In this document: positions 1 to 38,256 of the stretch, in pieces | Position numbering within the stretch: position 1 is the first letter of the stretch | Layout of the letters: each line of letters starts with the position of its first letter | Source of the DNA: Heloderma charlesbogerti | Taxonomy: Eukaryota; Chordata; Lepidosauria; Squamata; Helodermatidae | Length of the DNA stretch: 64,000 nt | Direction: 5' to 3' | NCBI GenBank assembly: GCA_026122225.1 | Contig: JANEZZ010001676.1 | Coordinates: forward strand, 1,240,001-1,304,000 | Translations under genes and position numbers: made by a program | Notes under the pieces: generated by a model | What the model was told of the DNA's origin: nothing | Databases searched by the model: none | Seen by the model: only the letters and a program-made list of their open reading frames with translations

Positions 1-1524
1 GGACTGAACAGTCTTTCAAATAGAGGAAAGCTTCACACAGAGGACAGTCCCCTGAAAGCCTTTCACGTGGAAGATTATCCTCTGTAAAGCAGGACATCTG
101 GCCACAGTACCACCAACTGGGATGGCTGTAAAAGGGGATTAGACAAACTCATGGAAGACACAGCCGCAGTGGCTACTGGTCCTGATGGCTCCATATTTCC
201 TCCAGTGTCGGTATGCTGATGGACACCAATGGCTAGGGAACTCGAGCAGGATGGTACCTTTGCGCTCATATCCTGCTTGAGGGTTTCCCACTGGCGGCTG
301 CTTGGCCACCCTGGGAATGGGCTAGGCCTTTGGCAGCGGAGGCTGGTGGCTCCGATGTCATTGCAGCACTGATAACAACATGATCCCTTTTATCTGTGGT
401 GAATCTCCCACCAATCAGCTTCATGGGATGACCCTGGGTCAGTGGCAGCTGGTGGGTCTGATGTCAGTTGGGCTATCCAAGGTGCGGAGCTCCTTTAGAA
501 TTCTGACTGAAACCCAGGGCAGATTCACCACCCCACTGAAATCGGCCCCACCAGCTTCCACTGGCCTTTGGTCTGATTCGGTCTGATTCAGTATGGCCCT
601 ACTTATGTTCTCAAAGATTGGCTTACGCCAGAACCCCAGAACCCATGAGTCAAGGCCCATTATTGTGTCTTTTTGTGGCAACCCCCTGGGGACTACATAA
701 ATTCTTCATTTTCTTTGTAGGCAATAACCCCCCGGACCTTGGGTTAAAAGTTCACCACAAAATTTCCTGCTTTTGGGGAAAGGCACATGGCGATGTACAG
801 CCCTAACATTAAATTTTGTACCTGGTCGTCATAAGAGCTAGGGGCTATAACCTTCACACTTTTTGCCCAGTTTGGGACCCAGAGGGTTCAAAATGACTGG
901 AAGAGATACACAACGCATCGACATAATTTATGTAGAACAGATGGTCCAAAATGTATACAACTTGCGTGAAACAAATCTTATTTTTCACATTTCGTGCAAG
1001 GAAAAAAAGCTCCTAGATCCATCGAGACGTAGACTTTAATCAGCATAGTATACACCATGTTTTTCTCCATTTAGCTACCTATCAGAAACTATACAAGAAT
1101 CTGACAGTACACCATTGAGGTATAATTGCTAGGGCAAAACAGCCCCACCCCTTTCTTTTCTACCAGCAGCAACATTTATAGAATCTTAATGTGGTGCGTG
1201 AGCTCCAATTTCACTTTGTGTAAAAAGTCACTGGAGAGCCAATGCAGACATTTCAAAATAATTTCTTTAAGAACAATGACAACTGCACTTTTCCCCATGG
1301 GGAAATCATCCTGTTTTTCTTCTTTGGAAGCCTTAAAGAGAATGTGTACACACAAAGGTACTGAAAACAACATTCACAAGTGCAACTGTCTTACAAGGTA
1401 GGTATCGATGCTTTTTCAGTGAGGATACATTGCAAGGATCGTATTACCTTGGATAATTTAGTTTCTCATAGCAAGCTAAATGGAGAAAGCACTCCAACGG
1501 TGAAAATAGGGACATGCTTGTAGC

Positions 1525-1855
1525 CAGTGCTGGCTCGAGGTTTTTGAGGGCCCTCTCCCTCAGGGAGTCTGCCTTCCCGCTGCCGTTGTCTCCATCTGCT
1601 CTCGCTCCCCTCCTCCTCCTCTTCACCATTGCTACCACTCGTTTGGCAAGCAGAGAGCCAGTGAGCAAGCAGGCTGCGGCATCTACAGCTCCTCCTTCTC
1701 ACCTCCATCATTGCCTGGGCCAAAGCCAGATGCAGGTGACCAGCAGGTTGCAATGGGGAAGAGGAGGAGCAACTCCAGGGGGTTCTTGACAGTGGGCCCC
1801 TGCTGGGGTGTGGGCCCTCGGGAGGTGCCCGACCATGCCTACCCTTGACGCCCTG
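1525..1855 (+). mobile_element. hAT-like non-autonomous element, 331 bp
   Basis: The ends are CAGTGCTGGCTCG and GACGCCCTG. The duplication CTTGTAGC / CTTGTAAC (1517-1524 and 1856-1863) matches at seven of eight positions. Confidence 0.88.
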
Positions 1856-3304
1856 CTTGTAACACTCTGATTCTCCTACCAAGGCCCCAAGGCCCCTCCC
1901 ATGTGCTCCTCCACCTTTTGCATGCTGTTTGCACCAATTCCCTAAAACAGGAATTGAACCTCTTTCAGCCCAAGTCCAAATTCAGTTCCAGAGAAGCTCT
2001 CGGCCTGAAATTGGCCGCATTCCAATGGTGGGCACAGCCAAAGGCAAAAGGGGAAGGCCAAACTGCCAACAATAGCACATGCTGTCTGGGGGATGATGGA
2101 AGTTGTAGTCCAACACATCAGGATAGCGCAAAGTTGGAGAGGGCTGATGAGCTGAATGTTTTCCATAACAGAATGCTATAATTAGGACTGCAATGTCTCA
2201 TTGATGAACTGGGTTTATTCACTGACTTTGAATCCTGGAGGAGCACATTTTGTGAAAAATAATAACGGTCGATTATTTTTTAATGCAAGTACTTACATCA
2301 GTCGTGGGTGGCAGGCGGTCCCTGGTTTGATCTATTTTGGTCCAGTGTCTGGCTATTTTAGAGCTCTGTCTCAGAAACTCATTAGGAGTTCCATCACCGC
2401 ACTACCCCGTCCCTTAATCAAATGTGTTCTGGCCCTAACCGCCAAAGCCTTCACATTCTTAAAAGATACAGCAAAATGGCTAATTCGATCAACTTTACTG
2501 TGTGCCTCCCCGCTACCTCTCTGGCCCCTGACAGCTGAAGATATGGTGGAGATTTAATGCTTCTTAAGAAGCTTTAGGCATCTTAATTGGCAGGTCCCTG
2601 GTCTCATTCTAGTGAAGAGCTCCTGGTGGTTTCCCCTGGAAATTGCTGAAGGAGCACTCCCCCCCCTGCCGCCCCTTCCCTTGAAGTAAGATATGGGCAA
2701 GCGGTCAAAGTTCATATACGCACGCGCATGCACACACACTGCCTGGCTCCACGACACTACTGATTATGAATGCAGGCAGGCAGGCAGGCAGGCTCCCTGG
2801 CTTACAATCTCCTGTTACTTTTCTATCTACAGGGTTGTTTTCTTAATGACCTGGTTCACACATTGTGCTAAGCCACAGTGGGTTGTCACCATGGGCGCTT
2901 GTAGGGTAGCTTAGCATGACCTCAGAACCTGGCTTTTCCATCACGGGTTGTTTTTCGCAAACAAGCCACCCGGAGAATCCATGTCTTGTAATAGGGTTGT
3001 TTAAGGTGAAAAAAAAATCTACAAAAAACCCTCCACTCTGCTAATGAGCACAAATGGAAATGCAAATGCACTCATTAATGGAGTAGCAGAATAGGCTGCT
3101 AAGGTTGTGCTGCAAAGGCCCATGGGATATGTGCCAGGTGTAGGCAGAAGGACTAAGGGGGAAGCCATGGCAAGCCACAGAGTGCCTGATCATCTGTCAG
3201 GAGTAAGGTGGGTTAGTGAGTGAACAACCAACCCACTGTAGGTTATTTTCAAGGTGGCATATTGTGACGTGCAAACTAGCTCAGCATGTGGAACACTGAA
3301 AATA

Positions 3305-3823
3305 GGGCCAGCCCTACCGTTAAGCAGAGTGAGGCAGTTGCCTCAAACAGCAAATGCTGAGGGCTGGGGAGTGAACGGAGCTATGCATCCCACACAGCTT
3401 GCCCTGCACTCCTCTAAGCACACTACACCACAGTGAGAGCCAGTGTGGTGTAGTGGTTAGAGTGTTGGACTGGGACAGGGTAGACCTGGGTTCTAGTCCC
3501 AGTGAAGCTCACTGGGTGACTTTGGCTGTCAGCCTGACCTACCTCACAGGGTTGTTGTGAGGATAACACGGAGAGGACGAGGGTCATGTATGCCACCTTG
3601 GGCTCCTTGGAGGAAAGGTGGGATATAAATGTAAAAATAAATACATGAACATGAGCGAGCCAGCTACCTTCAGGTGCACTGGGGGATGCTGTCCCACTGC
3701 CAGTGTTAAAGCAAGATCAAACTTCCAGTCTAGGTGGCTTTTGTATATGGAATTGGAGTGGGGACATCTTGTGTTTTCCTTCACCTCAGGGAGCAAAATG
3801 TTTCCAGCCCTTTCTGAAAGGCA
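3305..3823 (+). mobile_element. 273-bp-family hAT-like element split by a SINE
   Basis: The left part (3305-3418, 'agggccagccctacc') and right part (3655-3823, 'ccttcaggtgcactggggga ... ccagcccttt') align with 4674-4946 on either side of the SINE. The left terminal C and the duplication are lost. Confidence 0.65.
3434..3650 (+). mobile_element. tRNA-derived SINE with L2-like 3' tail
   Basis: The A-box-like 'gtggtgtagtggttagagtg' and B-box-like 'gggttctagtccc' form the head. 'ctcacagggttgttgtgagg' is the body, and 'ggaggaaaggtgggatataa' plus an AAATA tail is the 3' end. That tail resembles the L2-like LINE ends in the same window. Confidence 0.88.
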
Positions 3824-4064
3824 GTATGCTCTCCCTGTACTGTGCAGTGACACGGCCTGTACGACCACCTCAGGAATCTGCTACTTCATTCCTACCTCTT
3901 CCCACTTCATCCAAGGCCAGATCTGACTTCAGGAGGAACATTGAACTGAATTATCTCCAAGTCCTCTTCCTGTCCTGCGATTCTGTGTTCATCTCGGCCT
4001 GGTCAGTTCTCTACTTTTTCCTGCAAAGCATCTCAGTAAACCACAACCCTGCCTCGACATTTAT

Positions 4065-4322
4065 TTATTCTTCAAAGTTGATCTCCAAATTAAATTTCTC
4101 TTGTTGAATATCTTTCATCTGGACCACAGATTCTGGCTTTCCAGGCATCAGAATTTTGATTTCTTTGGGATTAGAAGTCCCAACGATTCCATCAAATAAC
4201 AGGTTGCTGATAAAGAGGACCTTGTTCTCAAAAGAGCACAAAGGGTCAATTGGAGATACACAGCTTGCCGTGATCATGATTTTGACAGCATTCTTGGGCT
4301 GGGAGAACTCAAGTTCCCCCAT
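4065..4322 (-). pseudogene. Unidentified 85-codon ORF ending at tandem poly(A) signals
   Basis: The - strand frame opens MGELEFSQPKNAVKIM, has a gene-like mixed composition (ENKVLFISNLLFDGIVG, then KEIKILMPGKPE) and ends NLEINFEE then TAA. The stop overlaps AATAAATAAA. An in-frame stop sits just before the ATG. No repeat family recognised elsewhere in the window covers it, and I do not recognise the protein. It could be a terminal exon remnant, a retrocopy piece or chance. Confidence 0.25.
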
Positions 4323-4673
4323 TTTTTCTCAGGCTGTGGGATCAGCCAGGTTTTGCTCACATATGCACCCTTTAGCACAAGAGTGGACAAACTCCGGGGA
4401 GTGGGGTGGCCTGCAGCAGCAGCAGGAAAGATCGTGCATTTCATTGAAACCAAGGCGCACAGGGAGTGCAGTTCTGCTCCACACCACTTGTTTTCAACCA
4501 AAATCGGGGGGGGGGTGCCGCCACACTGGCAGCACATTTGGGAGTGGGTGGCGGTAGAGTCCCCCCTCAAAAACAGCCGGGGGGGCATGAGGCCCATGGG
4601 CCATGTGTTGTCCATCCCTGCTTTAGCAGGAGAGAAGGAAGAATCCTTTAAATGCAGTGAGAAGTCCATTATG

Positions 4674-4946
4674 CAGGGCCAGCCCTACCACTAGGCAGAG
4701 TGAGGCAGTCACCTCAGGTGGCGATTTTCTGGGAGGTGGCAGCAAAGTGTTGGAGGAGACAACTGTGGGCCACTTAGCCTGCCCTGTAAGCTCACCTGCT
4801 GCCTTCAGGTATGGTGGAAGATGCAGTCCCATTGCCAGAGTAGAAGAAAGTTTCAATGCCAGTCCAGTCGGCTTTTGTACAGGGAACGAGAGGGGGTGCC
4901 GTCTTGTTCTTCACCTTAGGCAGCAAGATGTCTTAGGCTGGCCCTG
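4674..4946 (+). mobile_element. hAT-like non-autonomous element, 273 bp
   Basis: The ends CAGGGCCAGCCCT and AGGCTGGCCCTG form inverted repeats. The 8-bp duplication CCATTATG is exact (4666-4673 and 4947-4954). No coding frame is present. Confidence 0.93.
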
Positions 4947-5380
4947 CCATTATGCGTACCTAAAATGATGGCAGAATGGAGAATGCCTGAAATATCCTAG
5001 AGATCCCCCCAAAGGATGACTTCCTCAGCCTCACACAGCCTTTGCATGCATGCTTGGAGGGAGATGTTCCTATGCATCACTACGCAGATCAAATTTCCTT
5101 TGCTTTCATGGACACAAATGCGTAGCTCAACAGAGAATCTGCTGACAGCAATGATAACCCAGACACCCTTTTTCACCAGAATGTGCAGATGGCAATGTCT
5201 GCTTTGTGAATTGGCCCCACGCTGTCATCCCTGGCCATTTACAGAGGAGGATCTGAGCATTTAGTTTGTTATTTCAGGTTACTGTCTGGAATGGGTTGCG
5301 TTCAACAGGTTGGGAAATTTGTGCAGCACCAGCAAAGAAAAACATAACGCACATATTTGGGCCTATTTGTGACCCCTGTT

Positions 5381-5552
5381 CAAGGCCAGCAACAAAGATA
5401 GGCCTGGTCGGGCATCTGCCAAGGGTCCACACCCCAACAGGGGCCCATTGACAAGAGCCTCTTGGACCTGTTCCTCCTCTTCCCCATTCAGACTGCTTGT
5501 TCACCTGCCTCTCACTCTGGCCCGGCCAACTGTGGTGGTGACAAGGAGGAGC
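5381..5552 (-). mobile_element. Truncated copy of the ~350-bp hAT-like family
   Basis: On the - strand it matches the right-hand half of the family (ggtaggcatggtcgggca-type end, then gaggaacaggtccaagaggc). It breaks at about 5552, where L2-like sequence begins. Confidence 0.7.
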
Positions 5553-5569
5553 AGTAGAAACCAGCACCA

Positions 5570-5775
5570 ATATAAAGTTTTAAAAAGACAATAACAGATT
5601 TAAAAACAGCAGGAACAGAAAGACTAAAATGGCTGGGAAAATAAGGTCTTCTCCTGGCACCAAAAAGACCACAACATAAGCACCAGGCAAATCTCTCTCA
5701 GAGGTCATACCACAACTGGAAAAGGCCCTCTCCTTAGTAGCCACCAGCTCGCCTCATTTGGTTAGCATTATTTGC
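5570..5775 (-). mobile_element. L2-like LINE 3' part
   Basis: 'aaaatggctgggaaaataag' and 'ccacaactggaaaaggccct' correspond to the antisense C-terminal coding and 3'UTR region seen at 10140-10200 and 47330-47430. Confidence 0.65.
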
Positions 5776-6000
5776 TTGTTAGATTTATATCCCACCCTTT
5801 TTCCTCTTGCGAGGAACCCAGGGCACCTTACATGGTCCTCTTCCTCTCTATTTTATCTTCACAACAACCCTGTGAGGTAGGTTAGGTTGAGAGTCAGTGA
5901 CTGGCCCAGGGTCACCCAGTGAGCTTCATGGCCGAGTGAGGGCTAGAACCCGGACTTCCCAAGTCCCAGTGCAACACTCTAACCACTACACCACCCTGGC
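5776..6000 (-). mobile_element. tRNA-derived SINE, antisense copy
   Basis: The reverse of the SINE at 3434-3650: 'tatatcccaccctttt', 'cctgtgaggtaggttaggtt', 'gagcttcatggccgagtgag' and 'ctaaccactacaccaccctg'. Confidence 0.88.
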
Positions 6001-6436
6001 GTTTGGTTAGTTATACACATGTATAGAGGCTATTCAGGAGCAAATACCTTGCTTCTGTACCATTCACCTGCTCTTGCATACAGAAAATAAGTGCCTTCCC
6101 TTTGACTCCTCACAAAGGAGGTGTCTGTGCTCTGTGATTCTCTATAATCAGTTATACCATGCTATTAATGTACATCAGGGCTGAGCAACTTGTGGTCCTC
6201 CAGATGTTCTTGACTACCGTTCCTATCAGCTGCAACCAGCATAAGAAATGGTGCAGGATCATTTAATTTAATTTAATTTAATTTTGTTAATAAAAACATT
6301 ATGTAAAATCTTTAACACATAAAAAAAAACATTTTCAAATCAGCTAAAAACAGTTAACGATAACATTCCTGGACCCGAAAAAACAACTGACATTAAAAGC
6401 CCCATCATATACCCTCAAGTGTCTGGGAGTAGACAA

Positions 6437-6959
6437 TAGGGATGGGTGAACCCCCCGAAGTCTGGTCCAGGACGGGGAGGGTCCACCGCAGGGAAATCCG
6501 GGCTGTTTTGGCTTACCGGATTTCCCCAGAGCCCTGCACGCACATGCCAGATTTCACAGGGCGCCTTTCTGGTCTTAAAAAGGCAAGATCTGCAAATGTG
6601 AATATCACAGCCGTAAATTGTGGATTTTATGCCATTTGTGGCTGTAAAGCACTTGCATCTACGTAAATTGTAGCCATAAAAGCACTTTTACGGCTGCAAT
6701 GTATGTAGATGTAAGTGCTTCACAGTCACAATTGGTATAAAACATGCAATTTACAGCTGTGATTTTCCCAAGGTCTGGGAATGGCAGCTGTCATTCATGG
6801 AGCTTGTCTTTTTAAAACCTGGAAGATGTCCAGTGCGGAATCTGGTGGGCGCAGAGGTAAGGGGAGCCAGTCTGCTGTGGACCCTGCAGGTCGGCTTCTT
6901 GGGAATCTGGCCTTACTTGAGTCTGCAGCAGATTTCCCCAGCATCCCTAGTAGAGGATG
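6437..6959. mobile_element. Fold-back hAT-like element, 523 bp
   Basis: The ends are TAGGGATGGG and GCATCCCTA. The flanks GTAGACAA and GTAGAGGA match at six of eight positions. About 170 bp of the interior (6598-6770) is an imperfect palindrome centred near 6684, with 'aagcacttgcatctacgtaa' facing 'atgtagatgtaagtgcttca'. Confidence 0.78.
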
Positions 6960-7739
6960 GTCTTAACCTGGTGCCAAAAGGATGACAATATTGGCGCCTG
7001 GCAGACCACACTGGAGAGAGTGTTCCACAGTCAGGGGGCCACCACGGAGAAGGGTCTCTACCTTGCTGCCACCCACTATACTACCCTCAGAGGAGGAACT
7101 TAGGGAAGAGCCTCAGATGGCGATCACAGTGTACGGGTAGTTTCATATCAGAAGTGCTCCATCAGGTATCGCAGTCCTGAGGATGATGGGATTTATAGCC
7201 CAAAACACTTGGAGGGTCAAAGTTGCCCAACTCTGGTCTAAAAAGCAAAAGCCATCTTGAAAGGGAGCTACATACAGGCCTGCTCCTAATCTGCCTTAGT
7301 TGAACAATTAAATCCTATCAGCAAAAGAAGTGTTATCGTCTTCTAACAGCCGAACGAGTATATCCATACAGTAAACACTAGCAGATGAAGGCTTAAAACG
7401 GCGTGCACATTTTACTTGGGAGTAACAGCCTTGTTGAACTCAGTGGGACTTCTGAGTAAACATGCATTCGATTGTGCTGTCATTGTGGGGAAAGCCTTTC
7501 GTGGGCAAGATTCTGCTTTATTAGATGTTTTGTGGTCATGCTTCTGCCACCATACGGCGCAACTCTACGCCTGTTTTCTGCTTAAACATGCGCAGGATTG
7601 CACCCTAAATCTGGTGTTAGTCCTAACAGCCTCTTCTTTGCTGTGTTGCGCCGCAGTGCACAGACTGTTCCCCCCCGGCACAAATCTGGATGCAGTGTAA
7701 GGAGCCCTCCGCCCCAGCAGATGGCTGTAATCTTGGCCT

Positions 7740-7934
7740 GGGAGGGGACAGGTGGGGGCTCCGGCCCTTCCTCCCTTCTCCTTTCCCTGGCAGGATGCGG
7801 CCTCTGCTCGGGGTGCTCGGGAAAGGAAGGAACAGGCTGGACGAGCGAGTTTTGCGCGCGGCGCTTGGCACGGCAGGAGGGCCCTCGGCAGAGCGCGGCG
7901 GCGGCGCCCTCGCCTCGCAGCCGGGCCTGCAAAC
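7740..7934 (+). promoter_or_regulatory. KLHDC4: KLHDC4 CpG-rich promoter and 5'UTR
   Basis: The stretch just before the start codon is very GC-rich with dense CpG, including GCG repeats near 7895-7910, and contrasts with the AT-rich flanks. No TATA box is evident, as expected for a broadly expressed CpG-island promoter. The CpG-rich zone continues through exon 1 to about 8090. The transcription start cannot be fixed from sequence alone. Confidence 0.6.
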
Positions 7935-35843
<27,909 letters not shown>

Positions 35844-36038
35844 ACAGATCTTTCCTGCCTCTAAGGATGAGAGTTGGAGTGATGGATTTACTTAGTGACG
35901 TGGGCTGGAGCCACTGTGTCGCCCCAAACCCAACTGGACACCTCCATATAGTGCTCCTTTTCCTGCTTTGCACAGTGGGTTTTAGGTGCCTGATCCACCA
36001 AATGGTTCATTTGTGTCTATCTCCATTCAAGAGAGCCA

Positions 36039-36039
<1 letters not shown>

Positions 36040-36069
<30 letters not shown>
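36040..36069. repeat. (AC)n microsatellite in the KLHDC4 3'UTR
   Basis: About 14 AC units. Confidence 0.9.
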
Positions 36070-36705
36070 TCAAATCTCATGATACAGTTTTTCTGGACTC
36101 AAGGCCAGGGCATCCAATGTTTGAATGCTTCCCCCATGGCAGGCTAACTTGCTCCTCAGTGTGCTAGCCTTCTATGTGCAGGGAGATTCCCCTCCACCCC
36201 TCCGCCGGTCCTGCGGGGGATTGGGGGGAGGGTGTTCAAACATGTAATTCCCCATCTTCAGTCTGAATGGTACAGTTCAGGAGAAGGTGTAGCACCTGGT
36301 TTTCTGCATGTTTTAGAGTTGGCTGGAGGGCAGAAGTACACAGTTATGCCGAAGAGTAGGCGACCTCTGGTCCCACTGTCCTGGATCCGCTTCCTCCCTC
36401 TCTTGCTGACTGTGATCGGTCACCAGTGCTTCAGGAGTGGAAGAAACATTTCCTGTTGATGTTATGAATGTACACTTGTAGGTGCAGGGATGCTAGGAAC
36501 CACCCAAGAGGAGGAAAAATGTTAGGGGCTTTGCGGGAGTGGGGGGACTTCGAGAGAGTTGGTAGATTTGGGGGAAATGGATTTAAGGCTTGGTTATTCT
36601 TGTTGGAAGCTGTTTTGAGTTTGTATGAGAATATCAGGCTGCTTCGCTTTCCCACTCCAGTCATCAGACCGGGAACCAGGACTCACCATTTCAAATGATT
36701 TTATA

Positions 36706-36711
36706 AATAAA
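36706..36711 (+). terminator. KLHDC4: KLHDC4 poly(A) signal AATAAA
   Basis: A canonical hexamer, followed within 10-20 nt by 'ttcttttgtttgtt', a U/GU-rich downstream element. It lies 863 nt after the stop codon. Confidence 0.7.
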
Positions 36712-36862
36712 CGTTCTTTTGTTTGTTAGGAGGCTTTCTGTTTTTAATGAGCTGTTTCACAGATGGGGAAATTTGGAGCCTGGTTGTGGTGAGGTTGCAT
36801 CTGTGTGGCCAACATGCAGCCATTTGCCCTGCTTACAGAGCCTTTTCATGCTGGCTTTATCC

Positions 36863-37661
36863 TAGTGCTGTGCAGAATCCTGCCCCCTATCTTCGGGAAT
36901 TTCTCTCTCCCTGCAAAAGAGGCGTTGTTTTTCCTCCCTTTTCACAGGGACAGGGAGAATTTTGAAGAATTTTCTCCTTGGGCAGCGGGACAGGGTTTCC
37001 ACATACCTTTTTAAGTTTGGAAGGTGGCTGAAGGATCTTGCTTTTCTTTTCTTTTTAACTTGAACAACACCCCCAGCACAAGACTCTTTGCAGAAAGGCT
37101 TCTCCAGCCCACCAGCACATCTTGAACTCCCATGAGGCCATGTGACCTCGCCTTCTCCTACAGGCATTCAGGAACACCTCCCAGGCTGCAGAAGCTTTGT
37201 AGAGTCCCGGGCTGTTGCAAACAAGAAGAAATGGGTTTTGGGGAGCTTTAGAAAAAAACTGTTATCTTGCTTGCTCTGTGTGGCTGCAAGGAAGAAGATA
37301 TTTTTTTCTAAAGCTCTAAATGCCTCATTTGCTCTTGCTTTGCAGAGCTTCTGCAGTCCCGGAGCCCTTCCCAAATGCCTATAGGAGAGGGTAAGGTCAT
37401 GTGGTCTCCTGGGAGTTCAGAAAGACCTGCCGGAATGGAGAAGCTTCTCTCTAAAGAGTCCTGAGCAGCTGCAAGTGCAGTAAAAAAAAGAGAGAAGATC
37501 CTTAGCCACCACCTACACTTAAAAAGGCAAGCGGAAATCCTGCCCTTTAACCCAAGGAGAAAGTTACTCGAAATTCTCACCTCCTCGGCCCCCTTCGGCA
37601 GAGTTTTTGCCCCCCTCCCCTGGCTGAAAATGGAAGAATCGAAATGCTTGGCACAGCCCTA
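36863..37661. mobile_element. Palindromic hAT-like element, ~799 bp
   Basis: The ends TAGTGCTGTGC and GCACAGCCCTA are near inverted. The flanks CTTTATCC and CTTTAGCT agree at six of eight positions. The interior contains arms of about 100 bp (37165-37265 against 37285-37380, 'gctttagaaaaaaa' facing 'tttttttctaaagc') folding around 37275. A relative with similar ends lies at about 48422-49071. Confidence 0.65.
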
Positions 37662-37768
37662 CTTTAGCTGTACGTACCAAACGTGTGGTGTACTGAATGT
37701 TTCCCAAGAGCAGAAATGAATGCTTAACAACTATGGCTGCAGAATTGAAGAAGGGAGATTTCGGAAGA

Positions 37769-37813
37769 GGGGTGGGGAACCTCAGGCTGCTGGCCTGAGG
37801 TTCCCCACCCCTG
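37769..37813. repeat. Perfect 19-bp hairpin
   Basis: 'aggggtggggaacctcagg' is followed after seven bases by its exact reverse complement. It may be a collapsed MITE of the 'ggggaacct' repeat class. Confidence 0.8.
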
Positions 37814-38065
37814 CTGTACACTCTCTTGGTCAAGATTTTAAGAAAGCACCCAGCATTCAAAGAACAGTGAGTGGAGAGGGGGAAGGGAGAGGTTTCACTG
37901 TTTTAAAACAGCAGAGAGACTTGGCAGACCACCACCATTGCCCAGTTAAGAACTCTAGTTAAGGCCCCATGAACATGCAAAGCAGCATCTGTCAGAAAAC
38001 CGGTCCATCTAGCACAGTATGGTTCTTCTCGGTATTGCTGATGCTCTATGAGGCCGCCAAGGGAA

Positions 38066-38256
38066 CATAGGAAGCTACCTTATACTGGATCAGACCACTG
38101 GCCCATCTAGCCCAGCATTGTCAGACACTGACTGGCAATGGCTCCCCAGGGCTTCAGGCAGGATGCCCTCCCAGCCCCACCTGCAAATGTTGGGGATCGA
38201 ACCTGGGACCTTTGGCATGCAAAGCAGGTGCTCTCCCCACTGAGCTATGGCCCCTC
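38066..38256 (-). mobile_element. tRNA-derived SINE
   Basis: Read on the - strand, the head 'ggggccatagctcagtgggg' carries a Pol III A box (TAGCTCAGTGG), and GGTTCGATCC is a B box. The body continues 'tgactggcaatg'-like and ends near 'ataaggtagcttcc'. It is not a functional tRNA gene because the acceptor stem and 3' half are replaced by the SINE body. Confidence 0.88.

Larger units (their letters stand above)
1..7740. other. Region upstream of KLHDC4: repeat content
   Basis: It holds degraded CR1 tail pieces (100-330 and 393-612), hAT-like elements (1525-1855, 3305-3823, 4674-4946, 6437-6959), SINEs (3434-3650 and 5776-6000), a truncated antisense hAT-like copy (5381-5552) and an antisense L2-like piece (5570-5775). 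612-1514, 1900-2840 and 6960-7740 show no confident element apart from a short dispersed segment at 7395-7475. No exon of a neighbouring gene was recognised. Confidence 0.6.
35844..36735 (+). other. KLHDC4: KLHDC4 3'UTR
   Basis: The region between the stop codon and the first good poly(A) signal carries an (AC)n run (36040-36069) and no long frame. The 3' end is inferred from the AATAAA at 36706 with GT-rich sequence just after it. Confidence 0.6.

Noticed and set aside
1466..1882. A 138-codon antisense frame
   Set aside because: It is a read-through of the hAT-like element at 1525-1855, and other copies of that element do not keep the frame.
1..7700. Search for SLC7A5 or other neighbour exons upstream of KLHDC4
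   Set aside because: No recognisable coding block was found; the frames present are short and fall largely in repeats.
38161..38256. Possible tRNA-Ala gene on the - strand
   Set aside because: A and B boxes are present, but the 3' half and acceptor stem are missing and the sequence continues into a SINE body.
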